Shown piece by piece: positions 26,412-35,385 of a stretch of 64,000 nt of DNA. A program made the position numbers and the translations under genes. Position 1 is the first letter of the stretch, and the number at the start of each line of letters is the position of its first letter. The stretch is from Agrobacterium sp. AGB01. Lineage in GTDB: Bacteria > Pseudomonadota > Alphaproteobacteria > Rhizobiales > Rhizobiaceae. The notes under the pieces are model-generated. The model made no database searches, was not told the origin of the DNA, and worked only from the letters and a program-made list of their open reading frames with translations. The stretch is taken from positions 310,001 to 374,000 of the forward strand of contig NZ_JACVAB010000001.1 in NCBI RefSeq assembly GCF_014851585.1. Reading direction: 5' to 3'.

Positions 26412-26861
26412 GATCTGCTCGACTGCGAATAGGTTTCGCGGGCCGGCGAGCCGTGGTGATGCGCGGGTCGGGTCCGACTCAAATTAGAGTGCTTGAGCTT
26501 TTGTTGTAGGCTCATTCCCCTGATCACCGCAACTTTACATCGCAGCTTCCCCGTTCAATCCGCTTTGTACGCGAGGGATAAGGTCGCAATTTACCTTGCC
26601 TGAGGTTGTGGTCGCGCTACACCAACTTGTGATTTTCACATCGGCTTGTGGGCGCATCCCCAGGTCAAGGTCCAGCTTCGTACAAAAACATCCAAAAAGT
26701 ACAAGACTCTGCAAATCGGTAAATATATAGTTGCCAAATGTACTCATGTTTATTATCGGACTGCTATGAAAGAGAGCCGGGGCATCCTCGCTCAATTGAG
26801 CCAAAGGCTTGACGGTATTCATGGGTGCTCTTTTTTTACGGTAGACCGGGAAACCAATATC
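26412..26861. other. 450-base intergenic region upstream of exbB
   Basis: No convincing gene. It holds two short palindromes: TGTGATTTTCACA (26628-26640) and GCTCAATTGAGC (26790-26801), the latter just before TTGACG (26809), which with TTTTTA 18 bases later could be a promoter. No clear ICE or RirA operator found, although iron control of exbB would be expected. Confidence 0.35.
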
Positions 26862-28094
<1,233 letters not shown>

Positions 28095-28099
28095 GGGCT

Positions 28100-28594
28100 A
28101 TGGCTGGCGGTATTCGTGAAGAAAGCGGCGACGATCTCTCCGAAAACCATGAGATCAATGTCACGCCATTTATCGACGTCATGCTGGTGCTGCTCATCAT
28201 CTTCATGGTGGCAGCACCTCTGGCCACGGTCGACGTCAATGTTGACCTGCCGGCCTCGACGGCCAAACCTGCAGAGCGTCCCGATGAACCGATCTATCTG
28301 ACGGTGAAGGAAGACTTGAGCCTTAATCTTGGCAATGATCCCGTCGAAAAGGCCAATCTTGCCTCGATGCTGGATGGCAAGACGCAGGGCAACAAGGATG
28401 CCCGCATTTTTCTGCGCGCAGACAAAACTGTCGATTACGGGCAGTTCATGGAAGTCATGAATGCGCTGCGTGATGCTGGTTATCTCAAGATCGCATTGGT
28501 CGGGCTTGAAACATTGCCCGCACCGGTTTCTCAAACAGCGCCGGGTGAAACCGGAACTGCGCCAAACGCTGGAACAACGGGAACGGCTCAATGA
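28100..28594 (+). CDS. exbD: TonB-system energiser subunit ExbD
   Basis: 164 residues. Single helix INVTPFIDVMLVLLIIFMV with the essential membrane aspartate (in FIDV), followed by a periplasmic domain and a low-complexity tail rich in Thr, Ala, Gly and Pro that E. coli ExbD lacks. Five bases after exbB and overlapping tonB by four bases (ATGA). Confidence 0.95.
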   Translation: MAGGIREESGDDLSENHEINVTPFIDVMLVLLIIFMVAAPLATVDVNVDLPASTAKPAERPDEPIYLTVKEDLSLNLGNDPVEKANLASMLDGKTQGNKDARIFLRADKTVDYGQFMEVMNALRDAGYLKIALVGLETLPAPVSQTAPGETGTAPNAGTTGTAQ

Positions 28595-29544
28595 CAACGC
28601 TCCGTCAGCCGCAGGCAAGACATTCCAGAGCAGGAGAAATCCTGGTCTGGTCTTTCGCTGCCGTCGTTATGCTTTCGGCACATGCAGGGCTTGCGGCACT
28701 GCTGTTGCTGGAACCAGTACCGACTGCGGCACAGGACGCGCCTCCGGCAGCAATCATGATTGAAATGGCTGCCCTGCCGGAATCGGTTGATACGACGGAA
28801 AATGTCATCAATCCCGATACGGCTGAAGCAGAAGATATCAAGAGTGACACGGTAGAACCTGTCGAAGAAGTGACCGACGTTCCTCCGCCCCCTGAGCCGC
28901 AACCCGAGCCAGAGCCTATCCCGGAGCCTGTTGTCGAGGAAACACCACCTGAGCCGGTAGAAGAGGTTGCAGAACCTCTGCCGGAAGAATTGCCGGAACC
29001 GATCGAAGAAATTGATCCGATTCAGCAGGAAATGGTTGCTGCGCTTGAAAATGTGGAAGTACCACTTCCGGTCAGCCGTCCGCCGCCTCCTGTTGAAAAG
29101 AAGGCTGAAGTAAAGAAGGTCGAAGACAAGAAAAAGAAGCCTGACACGCAGCCTAAAAAACCGCCGCCAGCTTCAAAGTCTTCGCAGATGGCCAAGGTCG
29201 ATGCGACTGAGTCCAATCGTACAGCGGCCCAGAAGACCAGTGTTGGTTCATCTTCGTCTTCCGTGTCACCTGCACGTTGGCAGAACCGTGTAATGGCGCA
29301 TCTTGAGCGTCGCAAGCGTTACCCGTCAGATGCTCGCTCCCGCAAGGAACAGGGAACGGCCTATGTGCGGTTCCAGATTGATGAGGGCGGCAATGTCCTG
29401 TCGGTTTCGCTGTCGCGTTCTTCCGGTTCTGCTGCACTGGACGAAGAAGTCGTTTCCATGGTCCGTCGTGCCTCACCGGTTCCGGCCCCGCCACCTGGCG
29501 TCAGCAAGACGATTGTCGCACCGGTCCAGTTCACCATTCGCTGA
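28591..29544 (+). CDS. tonB: TonB energy-transducing protein
   Basis: 317 residues. N-terminal anchor helix (about 19-41), a long Pro/Glu-rich spanning region from about 85 to 155 (PPPPEPQPEPEPIPEP), a Lys-rich stretch (KKVEDKKKKPDTQPKKP), and a C-terminal TonB box-binding domain with WQNRVMAHLERRKRYP, GTAYVRFQIDEGGNV and the closing VAPVQFTIR. Carries proton-motive energy from ExbBD to siderophore/haem receptors. No receptor gene is adjacent. Confidence 0.94.
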   Translation: MTTLRQPQARHSRAGEILVWSFAAVVMLSAHAGLAALLLLEPVPTAAQDAPPAAIMIEMAALPESVDTTENVINPDTAEAEDIKSDTVEPVEEVTDVPPPPEPQPEPEPIPEPVVEETPPEPVEEVAEPLPEELPEPIEEIDPIQQEMVAALENVEVPLPVSRPPPPVEKKAEVKKVEDKKKKPDTQPKKPPPASKSSQMAKVDATESNRTAAQKTSVGSSSSSVSPARWQNRVMAHLERRKRYPSDARSRKEQGTAYVRFQIDEGGNVLSVSLSRSSGSAALDEEVVSMVRRASPVPAPPPGVSKTIVAPVQFTIR

Positions 29545-29588
29545 GTGGTGAACTGCATTTACAACGGATGATCCCGAATGCTCGTCTG

Positions 29589-29625
29589 GTCATGACAAGG
29601 GTAGCTTGCTATCGCTTGTCATGAC
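29589..29625 (+). terminator. Long perfect hairpin after tonB
   Basis: GTCATGACAAG and CTTGTCATGAC (11 base pairs) enclose GGTAGC/GCTATC with loop TT. It lies 45 bases after the tonB stop; the following GTGCTTTTCC is only a weak T-run. Confidence 0.5.
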
Positions 29626-29679
29626 GTGCTTTTCCGTAGACGTTTGTTTGCGGTGCAGTTGAGAAAAGGCCAGCATTTT

Positions 29680-30669
29680 ATGAAGTTCAGTATTTCCGAT
29701 GCGGAAGATTTTGTTTCCGATATTTTTGAACAGAATGGTGTGATTTCCACCAGCGCCCGCTCTACCGCAAAAGCGCTTGTTGCAGCAGAAGCTGCCGGGC
29801 AGGGCGGTCACGGGTTCAGACGCATTCCGGCCTACGTCAAACAGACACGCGCTGGCAAGGTTGACGGCAAGGCTGTCGTGACAACGAGACGTTTGAAACC
29901 GGGCGTCCTGGCCATTGACGCCGCTCATGGCTATGCCTATCCGGCGCTGGATGCAGCGGTTGCGGAACTGCCAGCTATTGCCAGGGAGCAGGGCATTGCC
30001 TTGGCGGCCATTTCGCGCTCACACCACGCCGGTGTCATGGCCCTGACGGTCGAACGTTTTGCCGAGCAGGGTCTGGTGGCACTGATGGTCGCCAATGCTC
30101 CCGCGGCAATTGCACCATGGGGTGGCACCAAACCACTATTTGGCACCAACCCGATTGCCTTTGCGGCGCCGGTTTCCGGTCAGGATCCGCTGGTTATCGA
30201 TCTGGCATTGTCCAAAGTAGCGCGCGGAAAGGTCATGGCCGCCCGGCAGAAAGGCGTAAAAATCCCCGAGGGCTGGGCGCTCGATATCGATGGCAAACCA
30301 ACGACCGATGCAGATGCGGCAATGGCGGGCACGATGATCCCGGCGGGTGACGCAAAGGGGGCAGCACTCGCCTTCATGGTGGAGATTATGGCGGCAGGCC
30401 TGACCGGTGGGGACTTCGCGTTTGAATCGCCATCTCTGTTTGATGAAAAGAGCCGTTCTGTTGCGCTGGGTCACACCATCATCGTCATTGATCCGTCGGT
30501 GACGGCCGGAGATATGTTTACCAGCCGTCTGGCAATGTTTGCCGCAGAGATCGAGGCGCAACCGGAGGCGCGTTTGCCGGGGCGGCGCAGTCAAGGAAAC
30601 CGCAAGCGCGCATATGATGACGGTATCATCATTGAAAGTGACATTCTGGAAGAGATCGCCGCGCTCTGA
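29680..30669 (+). CDS. Ldh-family (malate/L-lactate type) dehydrogenase
   Basis: 329 residues from ATG 29680 with AAAAGG upstream. NAD(P)-dependent 2-hydroxy-acid oxidoreductase of the malate/sulfolactate/ureidoglycolate dehydrogenase fold, unrelated to Rossmann lactate dehydrogenase. Visible marks: AEAAGQGGHGFRRIPAYV (substrate side), SRSHHAGVM with the catalytic histidine, and GGTKPLFGTNPIAFAAP cofactor loop, then DLALSKVARGKV. Substrate not predictable. Downstream of tonB, but with a hairpin between, so iron control is not implied. Confidence 0.88.
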   Translation: MKFSISDAEDFVSDIFEQNGVISTSARSTAKALVAAEAAGQGGHGFRRIPAYVKQTRAGKVDGKAVVTTRRLKPGVLAIDAAHGYAYPALDAAVAELPAIAREQGIALAAISRSHHAGVMALTVERFAEQGLVALMVANAPAAIAPWGGTKPLFGTNPIAFAAPVSGQDPLVIDLALSKVARGKVMAARQKGVKIPEGWALDIDGKPTTDADAAMAGTMIPAGDAKGAALAFMVEIMAAGLTGGDFAFESPSLFDEKSRSVALGHTIIVIDPSVTAGDMFTSRLAMFAAEIEAQPEARLPGRRSQGNRKRAYDDGIIIESDILEEIAAL

Positions 30670-30703
30670 TCTGTAACGTGTCGGTTTCTTGCAAAAACTA
30701 GGC

Positions 30704-30737
30704 GGCCTGGTGAGGCAATCATTCACCTCACCAGGCC
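30704..30737. terminator. Strong 12-bp hairpin, probable terminator
   Basis: GGCCTGGTGAGG and CCTCACCAGGCC around a ten-base loop. On the minus strand it is followed by GCCTAGTTTTTGC, so it best terminates minus-strand transcription; 34 bases beyond the dehydrogenase stop on the plus strand it may also serve that gene. Confidence 0.6.
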
Positions 30738-30740
30738 GTC

Positions 30741-31032
30741 AACCGCAAGTGCGATCCGCCACCGGGTAAACCCGGCCACTGCGGTTACGTATGGCACCGA
30801 AGACGTCATCGCCTCGAAAAAACCACACGGGCTGCGCTGCAAACGCAAAACTTGGCAGCGAAGATACATACATCCCTCCCCAATGTGGTTCCCGAATCCG
30901 GGTAGAGGGCATGTGATACGAAAACTAAAGCATGCTCACCGAACACAACTACCCGTTTTGGGGTGGGGACATGCAATAAGCAGAGAAAACGGCTATTTTC
31001 CGCTAATACACAACGGGGTTGAGCGGAAAATA
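30741..31032 (-). ncRNA. Structured intergenic region, possible non-coding RNA
   Basis: 376 bases without a convincing long gene. Elements: a nested fold at 30741-30786 (AACCGCAAGTG/CACTGCGGTT enclosing CCGGGTAAACCCGG); two imperfect tandem copies of CATG-pyrimidine-rich-ACCC-loop-GGG on the minus strand (about 30880-30975); and perfect arms TATTTTCCGCT/AGCGGAAAATA at 30994-31032, 14 bases after the LuxR-type gene. Two overlapping minus-strand ORFs of 44 and 48 codons begin near GGGGAGGG around 30878 but neither resembles a known protein. An RNA ending at the 30704 terminator is a reasonable guess. Confidence 0.3.
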
Positions 31033-31045
31033 CTTTTGTCGCGGA

Positions 31046-31297
31046 TCAGATGTCGCGCTCGATAATACCCTTGAGCAGGGCTATGCTGATAGCGTGCAAC
31101 AGATTGTTCGCGCCAAGCTTTTGACGTGCACTCGCAAGTGCCGCCTGAACTTCATCTTCTGATTTTTCAAGATTTTTGGCGATAATCGAAGGGTGAGTGC
31201 CCTCCGCCGCCATGGTGAGATAGGTTTTTTCACAGTCGGTCAGCGTTTCAGGGCGTGCGAAATCGCCCGCATGCTGTTTATGCGGAGACATGGTCAT
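31046..31297 (-). CDS. Short LuxR-type helix-turn-helix protein
   Basis: 83 residues from ATG 31297 (AAAAGA upstream; 31291 and 31330 are alternatives). The body is one LuxR/GerE-type DNA-binding domain: LTDCEKTYLTMAAEGTHPSI then IAKNLEKSEDEVQAALASA and KLGANNLLHAISIALLKGII, lining up with the usual LTPRE...GLSNKEIA...KLGARNR pattern. The helix usually reading DNA is altered (KSEDEVQAAL) and no sensor domain is present, so it may be a stand-alone regulator or an antagonist of a full-length protein. Followed by an inverted repeat. Confidence 0.7.
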   Translation of the reverse strand: MTMSPHKQHAGDFARPETLTDCEKTYLTMAAEGTHPSIIAKNLEKSEDEVQAALASARQKLGANNLLHAISIALLKGIIERDI

Positions 31298-31512
31298 TCT
31301 TTTCAATACCATTCTGACAAACATGCTCATCGCCCGCTTGGGCGGGTCGGTGGTTTTGTCGTTATTCCAAGAATTAGGAAGTATGCTGCCAAATGCAGCA
31401 CAACTTCAGCGACTGTCATGAGTGAAAAGGCACGGCGCGACGTTGCGTCCGGTCATTCAGTTGCGGAGCCTAATATACAGAGGGAGATGGGAAATATATA
31501 ACCTCAGGCGCC

Positions 31513-31539
31513 AAAAAATGTACTCGAGAGACATTTTTT
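31513..31539. terminator. Bidirectional terminator between the LuxR-type and AraC genes
   Basis: AAAAAATGT and ACATTTTTT with inner CTC/GAG pairing. The T-run works in both directions; it lies 108 bases past the AraC stop on the minus strand. The rest of 31298-31646 shows no gene. Confidence 0.6.
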
Positions 31540-31646
31540 AGTGATGTGTTGTCCCAATTTGGATCAATTCACAGAATTTCCTGATTTTTATCGAACATGT
31601 CAAGCAACTTTACGATGTTTTGCTGCGTCAAAGCGGGTTGTGTTAT

Positions 31647-32684
31647 TCAATAATTTCGTGACATACTTTCGCGCAGGGCTTTTGGGGTCATGCCAAACCA
31701 GCGCGACACCGATCGCGAAAAGGCACTTGGCGCCGAATAACCCAGCCGGTAACAGATGTCCGCAATAGGTAATTCGCTTTCGGTCAGAAGCGTATGGCTG
31801 GCTTCACGCCTGACCTCGTCCCGCAATGTGTTGAGGTTGGTCCCGGCTTCCGCAAGCCGCCGCTGAAAAGTACGGGCCGACAGGCTGAAATAGGGTGATA
31901 TCTCCTCAAGAGAAATATCGCGCTCATTCATGCGCATCTGCATGTAACGCCGAACCTGACTGACAAAGTTCTGCTCGGATAAAGATGAAATTTCCGGCCG
32001 CATGGCCCGACACTGCAAATCCATCAGCGTAAACAGGCGAATATCACCTTTGGGGTTTACCGCGTCCAGTAGATGTACCGGCACATGTACGCGGTTGATA
32101 CGCCGTGAATATTCGATGTGTTTGGAGAAAGCTTTTTTGAAAAGGTTGGTGTTTTTAGGCTTAGGCCGTTCCAACTCGACCAGAAGAGTGTCAATTTCGT
32201 CGCCAATAATCTGCCGCAACCGGTTAAACGCCATCGCAAGCGACATATCGGTATATTGGTCGCGTTTGGCAATCACAGGCGCAAAAGTCCACGAGAGACT
32301 GGCGAACTTCTCGCCAAACTCCAGCTGTGTATCGCTGGCATTGGTCGCGTAATAGAGATGTTCGTCCACGAATTTCAGGTAATCGCGCACAGTTGGCGCA
32401 CTCATCAGGCCATATCCGAATGGTCCAGTTGCACCAGGGGTGAGAAAACCCGCACACTGCAAACCAAATGTGTCATCATCCGCCAGCGTCGCGCAGGTCT
32501 CCAGAAGGCGGCACAAGCGATCAAGACTGACACGTGCCGTCATGCTCTGCAAAACGTCAGGATCAATGTCCAAGGACTTGGCAATCGGCTTGATATCGAT
32601 GCCAAGGGATTGCGCATAGCCGGAAATAGCCGATCCTAAACCGGCCACAATCGTTATCTCGTCTATGAGCCTTAGATGGGGCAT
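31647..32684 (-). CDS. AraC-family transcriptional regulator
   Basis: 345 residues. N-terminal Arabinose_bd-like domain (about 20-210, with GYAQSLGIDIKPIAKSLDI) and C-terminal double HTH (about 245-340) containing LEEISPYFSLSARTFQRRLA and ADICYRLGYSAPSAFSRSVSRWFGMTP. This arrangement matches the OruR/VirS group of AraC proteins, which respond to amino-acid, fatty-acid or unknown ligands. It stands alone with no nearby target gene apparent. Confidence 0.9.
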   Translation of the reverse strand: MPHLRLIDEITIVAGLGSAISGYAQSLGIDIKPIAKSLDIDPDVLQSMTARVSLDRLCRLLETCATLADDDTFGLQCAGFLTPGATGPFGYGLMSAPTVRDYLKFVDEHLYYATNASDTQLEFGEKFASLSWTFAPVIAKRDQYTDMSLAMAFNRLRQIIGDEIDTLLVELERPKPKNTNLFKKAFSKHIEYSRRINRVHVPVHLLDAVNPKGDIRLFTLMDLQCRAMRPEISSLSEQNFVSQVRRYMQMRMNERDISLEEISPYFSLSARTFQRRLAEAGTNLNTLRDEVRREASHTLLTESELPIADICYRLGYSAPSAFSRSVSRWFGMTPKALRESMSRNY

Positions 32685-32838
32685 AGCACAATTGGCGTGT
32701 GATGTTTAACAAATGTCGCCAAATGGTAATCGCGATATTGCTAGATGTCGAGTGGTTTTGAAATTTTCTTTCGCGAAGTACCCGGAATTTTACCGACTTG
32801 AACTAAAGCAGTTTTGAGGGCTCAAGAAGCCTTAAGAT

Positions 32839-33432
32839 TTATCTTTGACGGTAGTCTTCCAGCATCCCAACGAGCGCTTGCGCAGCTGTCTCAAGATCGC
32901 CGCTATTGTCGATCGTGGCAACATTAAAGTTGGCGGGGATGTCAAAAACACTGCGCTGTAGCCGCAAGAGAATGTCGGCCTTGCTTTCACGGCCGCGCTT
33001 CTCGAGCCGTTCCGCCAAAACCTCGGTCCGCGCCGTAATGTTGATGACCTGCAAACGAGCAAAGGCTGACTGGAAGTCGGGCAGGGTGGAGCGCGATCCG
33101 TTGACGATGACAAGGTCGCCCTTCTCCAACTGCGAGAAGACGTAAGCCGGAACACCGTAGCTAAGGCCGTGGGCTTTCCAGCACACCGCAAACTTATCCT
33201 GCGCCTCAAGCGCTGCAAATTCGTCTGATGTGACGCTGTCGTGATCCTCACCGCCAGCATCCTTGCTGCGGGTAATGACCCGGCGCACGAAATGCACATC
33301 CGGGCAGTCCTGGAAATGCTCTGCCGCCAGCGCCAGCAAGCTGTCCTTGCCGGCACCGCTGGGGCCGACCACGGCAACCAGTGTTCCGTGTCTGCCTTGT
33401 GTCATGGACTGGGCGGAAGGGTCGATGTCCAT
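32839..33432 (-). CDS. phnN: Ribose 1,5-bisphosphate phosphokinase
   Basis: 197-residue guanylate-kinase-like enzyme that phosphorylates ribose 1,5-bisphosphate to PRPP, the last step of the C-P lyase route. Walker A VVGPSGAGKDS (about 21-31) and the RVITRSKDAGGEDHDSV segment. Its ATG overlaps the phnM stop (TGATG), so the two are translationally coupled. Last gene of the phn cluster; no clear terminator seen after it. Confidence 0.95.
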   Translation of the reverse strand: MDIDPSAQSMTQGRHGTLVAVVGPSGAGKDSLLALAAEHFQDCPDVHFVRRVITRSKDAGGEDHDSVTSDEFAALEAQDKFAVCWKAHGLSYGVPAYVFSQLEKGDLVIVNGSRSTLPDFQSAFARLQVINITARTEVLAERLEKRGRESKADILLRLQRSVFDIPANFNVATIDNSGDLETAAQALVGMLEDYRQR

Positions 33433-34571
33433 CAGGCGACGCGACGTCCCTGACGCCAGACGGAACGAACCACTGGTACGCCTTCTTCGCGGTGTACACG
33501 TACCAGATCGGCGCGCAGGCCGGTGCGTATAGCGCCACGGTCATCAAGGCTGACAGAGCGTGCTGGATTGGTCGTCACGAATGCAAGTGCCTGCGGCAAC
33601 GATATGCTTTCTACCGAATCTGCGATGATAAACGGCGCGTATAGCAGGCTGAATGGAACGTAATCGGATGACAACACATCAAGTACACCCAGCTCTGCCA
33701 GATCCTTGGCCGCAATATTTCCGGAGTGGGACTGTCCGCGCACAATGTTCGGCGCACCCATCAGCACGCTCATGCCGGCCTCGTGCGAGGCGCGGGCGGC
33801 TTCGATGCTGGTTGGGAATTCCGCAACCTTGACACCATGGCTGATAGCTTCCTGCACATGTGCGGTGGTGGCATCGTCATGGCTGGCGACGGTAATGCCG
33901 CGTTCTGCACAGCGCGCCGCCAGATAGTCACGATGCGGGGCGGAATATTGCGCCGACGCCGATTTGCGACGTTCGACAAAACGGGCAAATGCCTCGTCGC
34001 TCAGGCCACGCTTCTTCTGGTAGTAGAGGATATACTGATCGAGCGACTGGAACTGGCGCTGGCCCGGGGAGTGGTCCATCAACGAAATCAGCTTCACATT
34101 CGGATCGCTTTCGAAATCCTCGAAATGTTCCAGCACGTCGGATGACGCCACTTCGCAGCGCAGGTGCAGAAGGTGCTCGGCGCGCAGACGGTTCTGGCTG
34201 GCGGCGTGCTCAATGGCATCAGCCATTTCACGCATCTCGCCTTTTTTGAAACCACCATCCTCGTCGGAGCCAAGGCGCAGGCAGTCAAACACCGTGGTAA
34301 TGCCAGACGCTGCGACCTGCGCATCGTGAGCCTGCACGGCGGCTGTTTTGTTCCAGGTCACGCCTGGACGTGGCGAATAGTGCTGCTCCAGATGGTCAGT
34401 ATGGAGTTCAACGAGGCCGGGGATGAGGTAATCACCTTCGAGATCCTCACCGGTAGTAGAAGGGCCAGCGCTGATATCAGCGATAAGCCCGTCACGGATC
34501 AGGACCGAACCTGAAATGATATCGTCTTCAAGGACGATACGGGCGTTGGAAAGAACCTGTTCGGAACGCAT
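33432..34571 (-). CDS. phnM: Alpha-D-ribose 1-methylphosphonate 5-triphosphate diphosphatase
   Basis: 379-residue amidohydrolase-superfamily enzyme removing pyrophosphate from the PhnGHI/L product before C-P cleavage. Metal-binding LVELHTDHLEQH near residue 52, then SHDDATTAHV and a C-terminal LSSDYVPFSLL aspartate region. Length matches E. coli PhnM (378) when starting at 34571; the frame runs to 34658 but those residues would overlap the preceding gene. Confidence 0.96.
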   Translation of the reverse strand: MRSEQVLSNARIVLEDDIISGSVLIRDGLIADISAGPSTTGEDLEGDYLIPGLVELHTDHLEQHYSPRPGVTWNKTAAVQAHDAQVAASGITTVFDCLRLGSDEDGGFKKGEMREMADAIEHAASQNRLRAEHLLHLRCEVASSDVLEHFEDFESDPNVKLISLMDHSPGQRQFQSLDQYILYYQKKRGLSDEAFARFVERRKSASAQYSAPHRDYLAARCAERGITVASHDDATTAHVQEAISHGVKVAEFPTSIEAARASHEAGMSVLMGAPNIVRGQSHSGNIAAKDLAELGVLDVLSSDYVPFSLLYAPFIIADSVESISLPQALAFVTTNPARSVSLDDRGAIRTGLRADLVRVHREEGVPVVRSVWRQGRRVA

Positions 34572-34584
34572 TGCTGGTGTCTTT

Positions 34585-35268
34585 CTATCGGGTGGCAAGC
34601 GAGTGCCAGGAGTGAACTTTAAAAGGCTCTCCACGCTGTTCTTCAACAAAAAGCGCAAGGCCGGTAATTGGGAGTGGACGGTTGATAAATTCTGAAAAAT
34701 GCCCGTTGAGCACGGAATGAATATCAGGGCGATCCGGCTCTTCGGTCGGACCAGTCAGGGTCATGTGGAAGCGAAACTCTTCCATCACATGCGGGTAACC
34801 CCACAGCATGAGATTGTCGCGCTGCTTGGGTGTGAGATTTTGTGGGCGGCGGCGGGCGATGTCGGAGTCAGAAAGCGGTGCGCGGAATTCATCGAAAAAA
34901 TCGACGATATCAGCGGCAAAATCCTGCAATGGCCCGTGCACGGAATGCGGCACAAGCGCGAAAAAAGGGCCGAGCTGACCAACCACGATCTGCGGAATAT
35001 CAAATGCCGTGCGCATTTCAGCGAAGTTTTTGACAGCGGCAATCAATTGCGCTTCGGTCTTTTTTTCCGACAGCTCGAATGGCGCTTTCAGCGTAGCATG
35101 AAAACCGTAACGTCGTGGCTCGGCCGTCAGCTCTTCGCGCGCTTCATTGTCGGCGTGGATCTCACCGGTGAAGGCATCTCGCCCCAACCAACGGGCTGCG
35201 GCAAGGTTCAAAGGGTGTGTCTGCGGAGGTGTGAAATAAACAGCGTATCGCACTGTGGGATCTTTCAA
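34585..35268 (-). CDS. DUF1045 phosphonate-operon protein, 2H phosphoesterase type
   Basis: 227 residues of the phn-operon DUF1045 family. It carries the paired H-x-T motifs of the 2H phosphoesterase fold: H57-A-T in YGFHATLKAPF and H168-M-T in FRFHMTLTGP. 2H enzymes open cyclic phosphodiesters. In this cluster the PhnP enzyme, which opens 5-phosphoribosyl 1,2-cyclic phosphate after C-P cleavage, is missing; by position between phnE and phnM and by fold, this protein is a good candidate for that step. Thirteen bases before phnM. Confidence 0.88.
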   Translation of the reverse strand: MKDPTVRYAVYFTPPQTHPLNLAAARWLGRDAFTGEIHADNEAREELTAEPRRYGFHATLKAPFELSEKKTEAQLIAAVKNFAEMRTAFDIPQIVVGQLGPFFALVPHSVHGPLQDFAADIVDFFDEFRAPLSDSDIARRRPQNLTPKQRDNLMLWGYPHVMEEFRFHMTLTGPTEEPDRPDIHSVLNGHFSEFINRPLPITGLALFVEEQRGEPFKVHSWHSLATR

Positions 35269-35385
35269 ACATCATGGGAACTACAGCGAACCTCATTTGA
35301 AGCCAAAGCCGGGTTCGCTGCAAGTCAGGCCATGCGCCTAAATGATTTCCATGACAGAATGATGATGCTGTTTACGTCTCGATCG

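Noticed and set aside
30704-31032. CRISPR-like or insertion-sequence origin of the inverted repeats
   Set aside because: Repeats are not identical units with spacers, there is no transposase frame and no target duplication visible.
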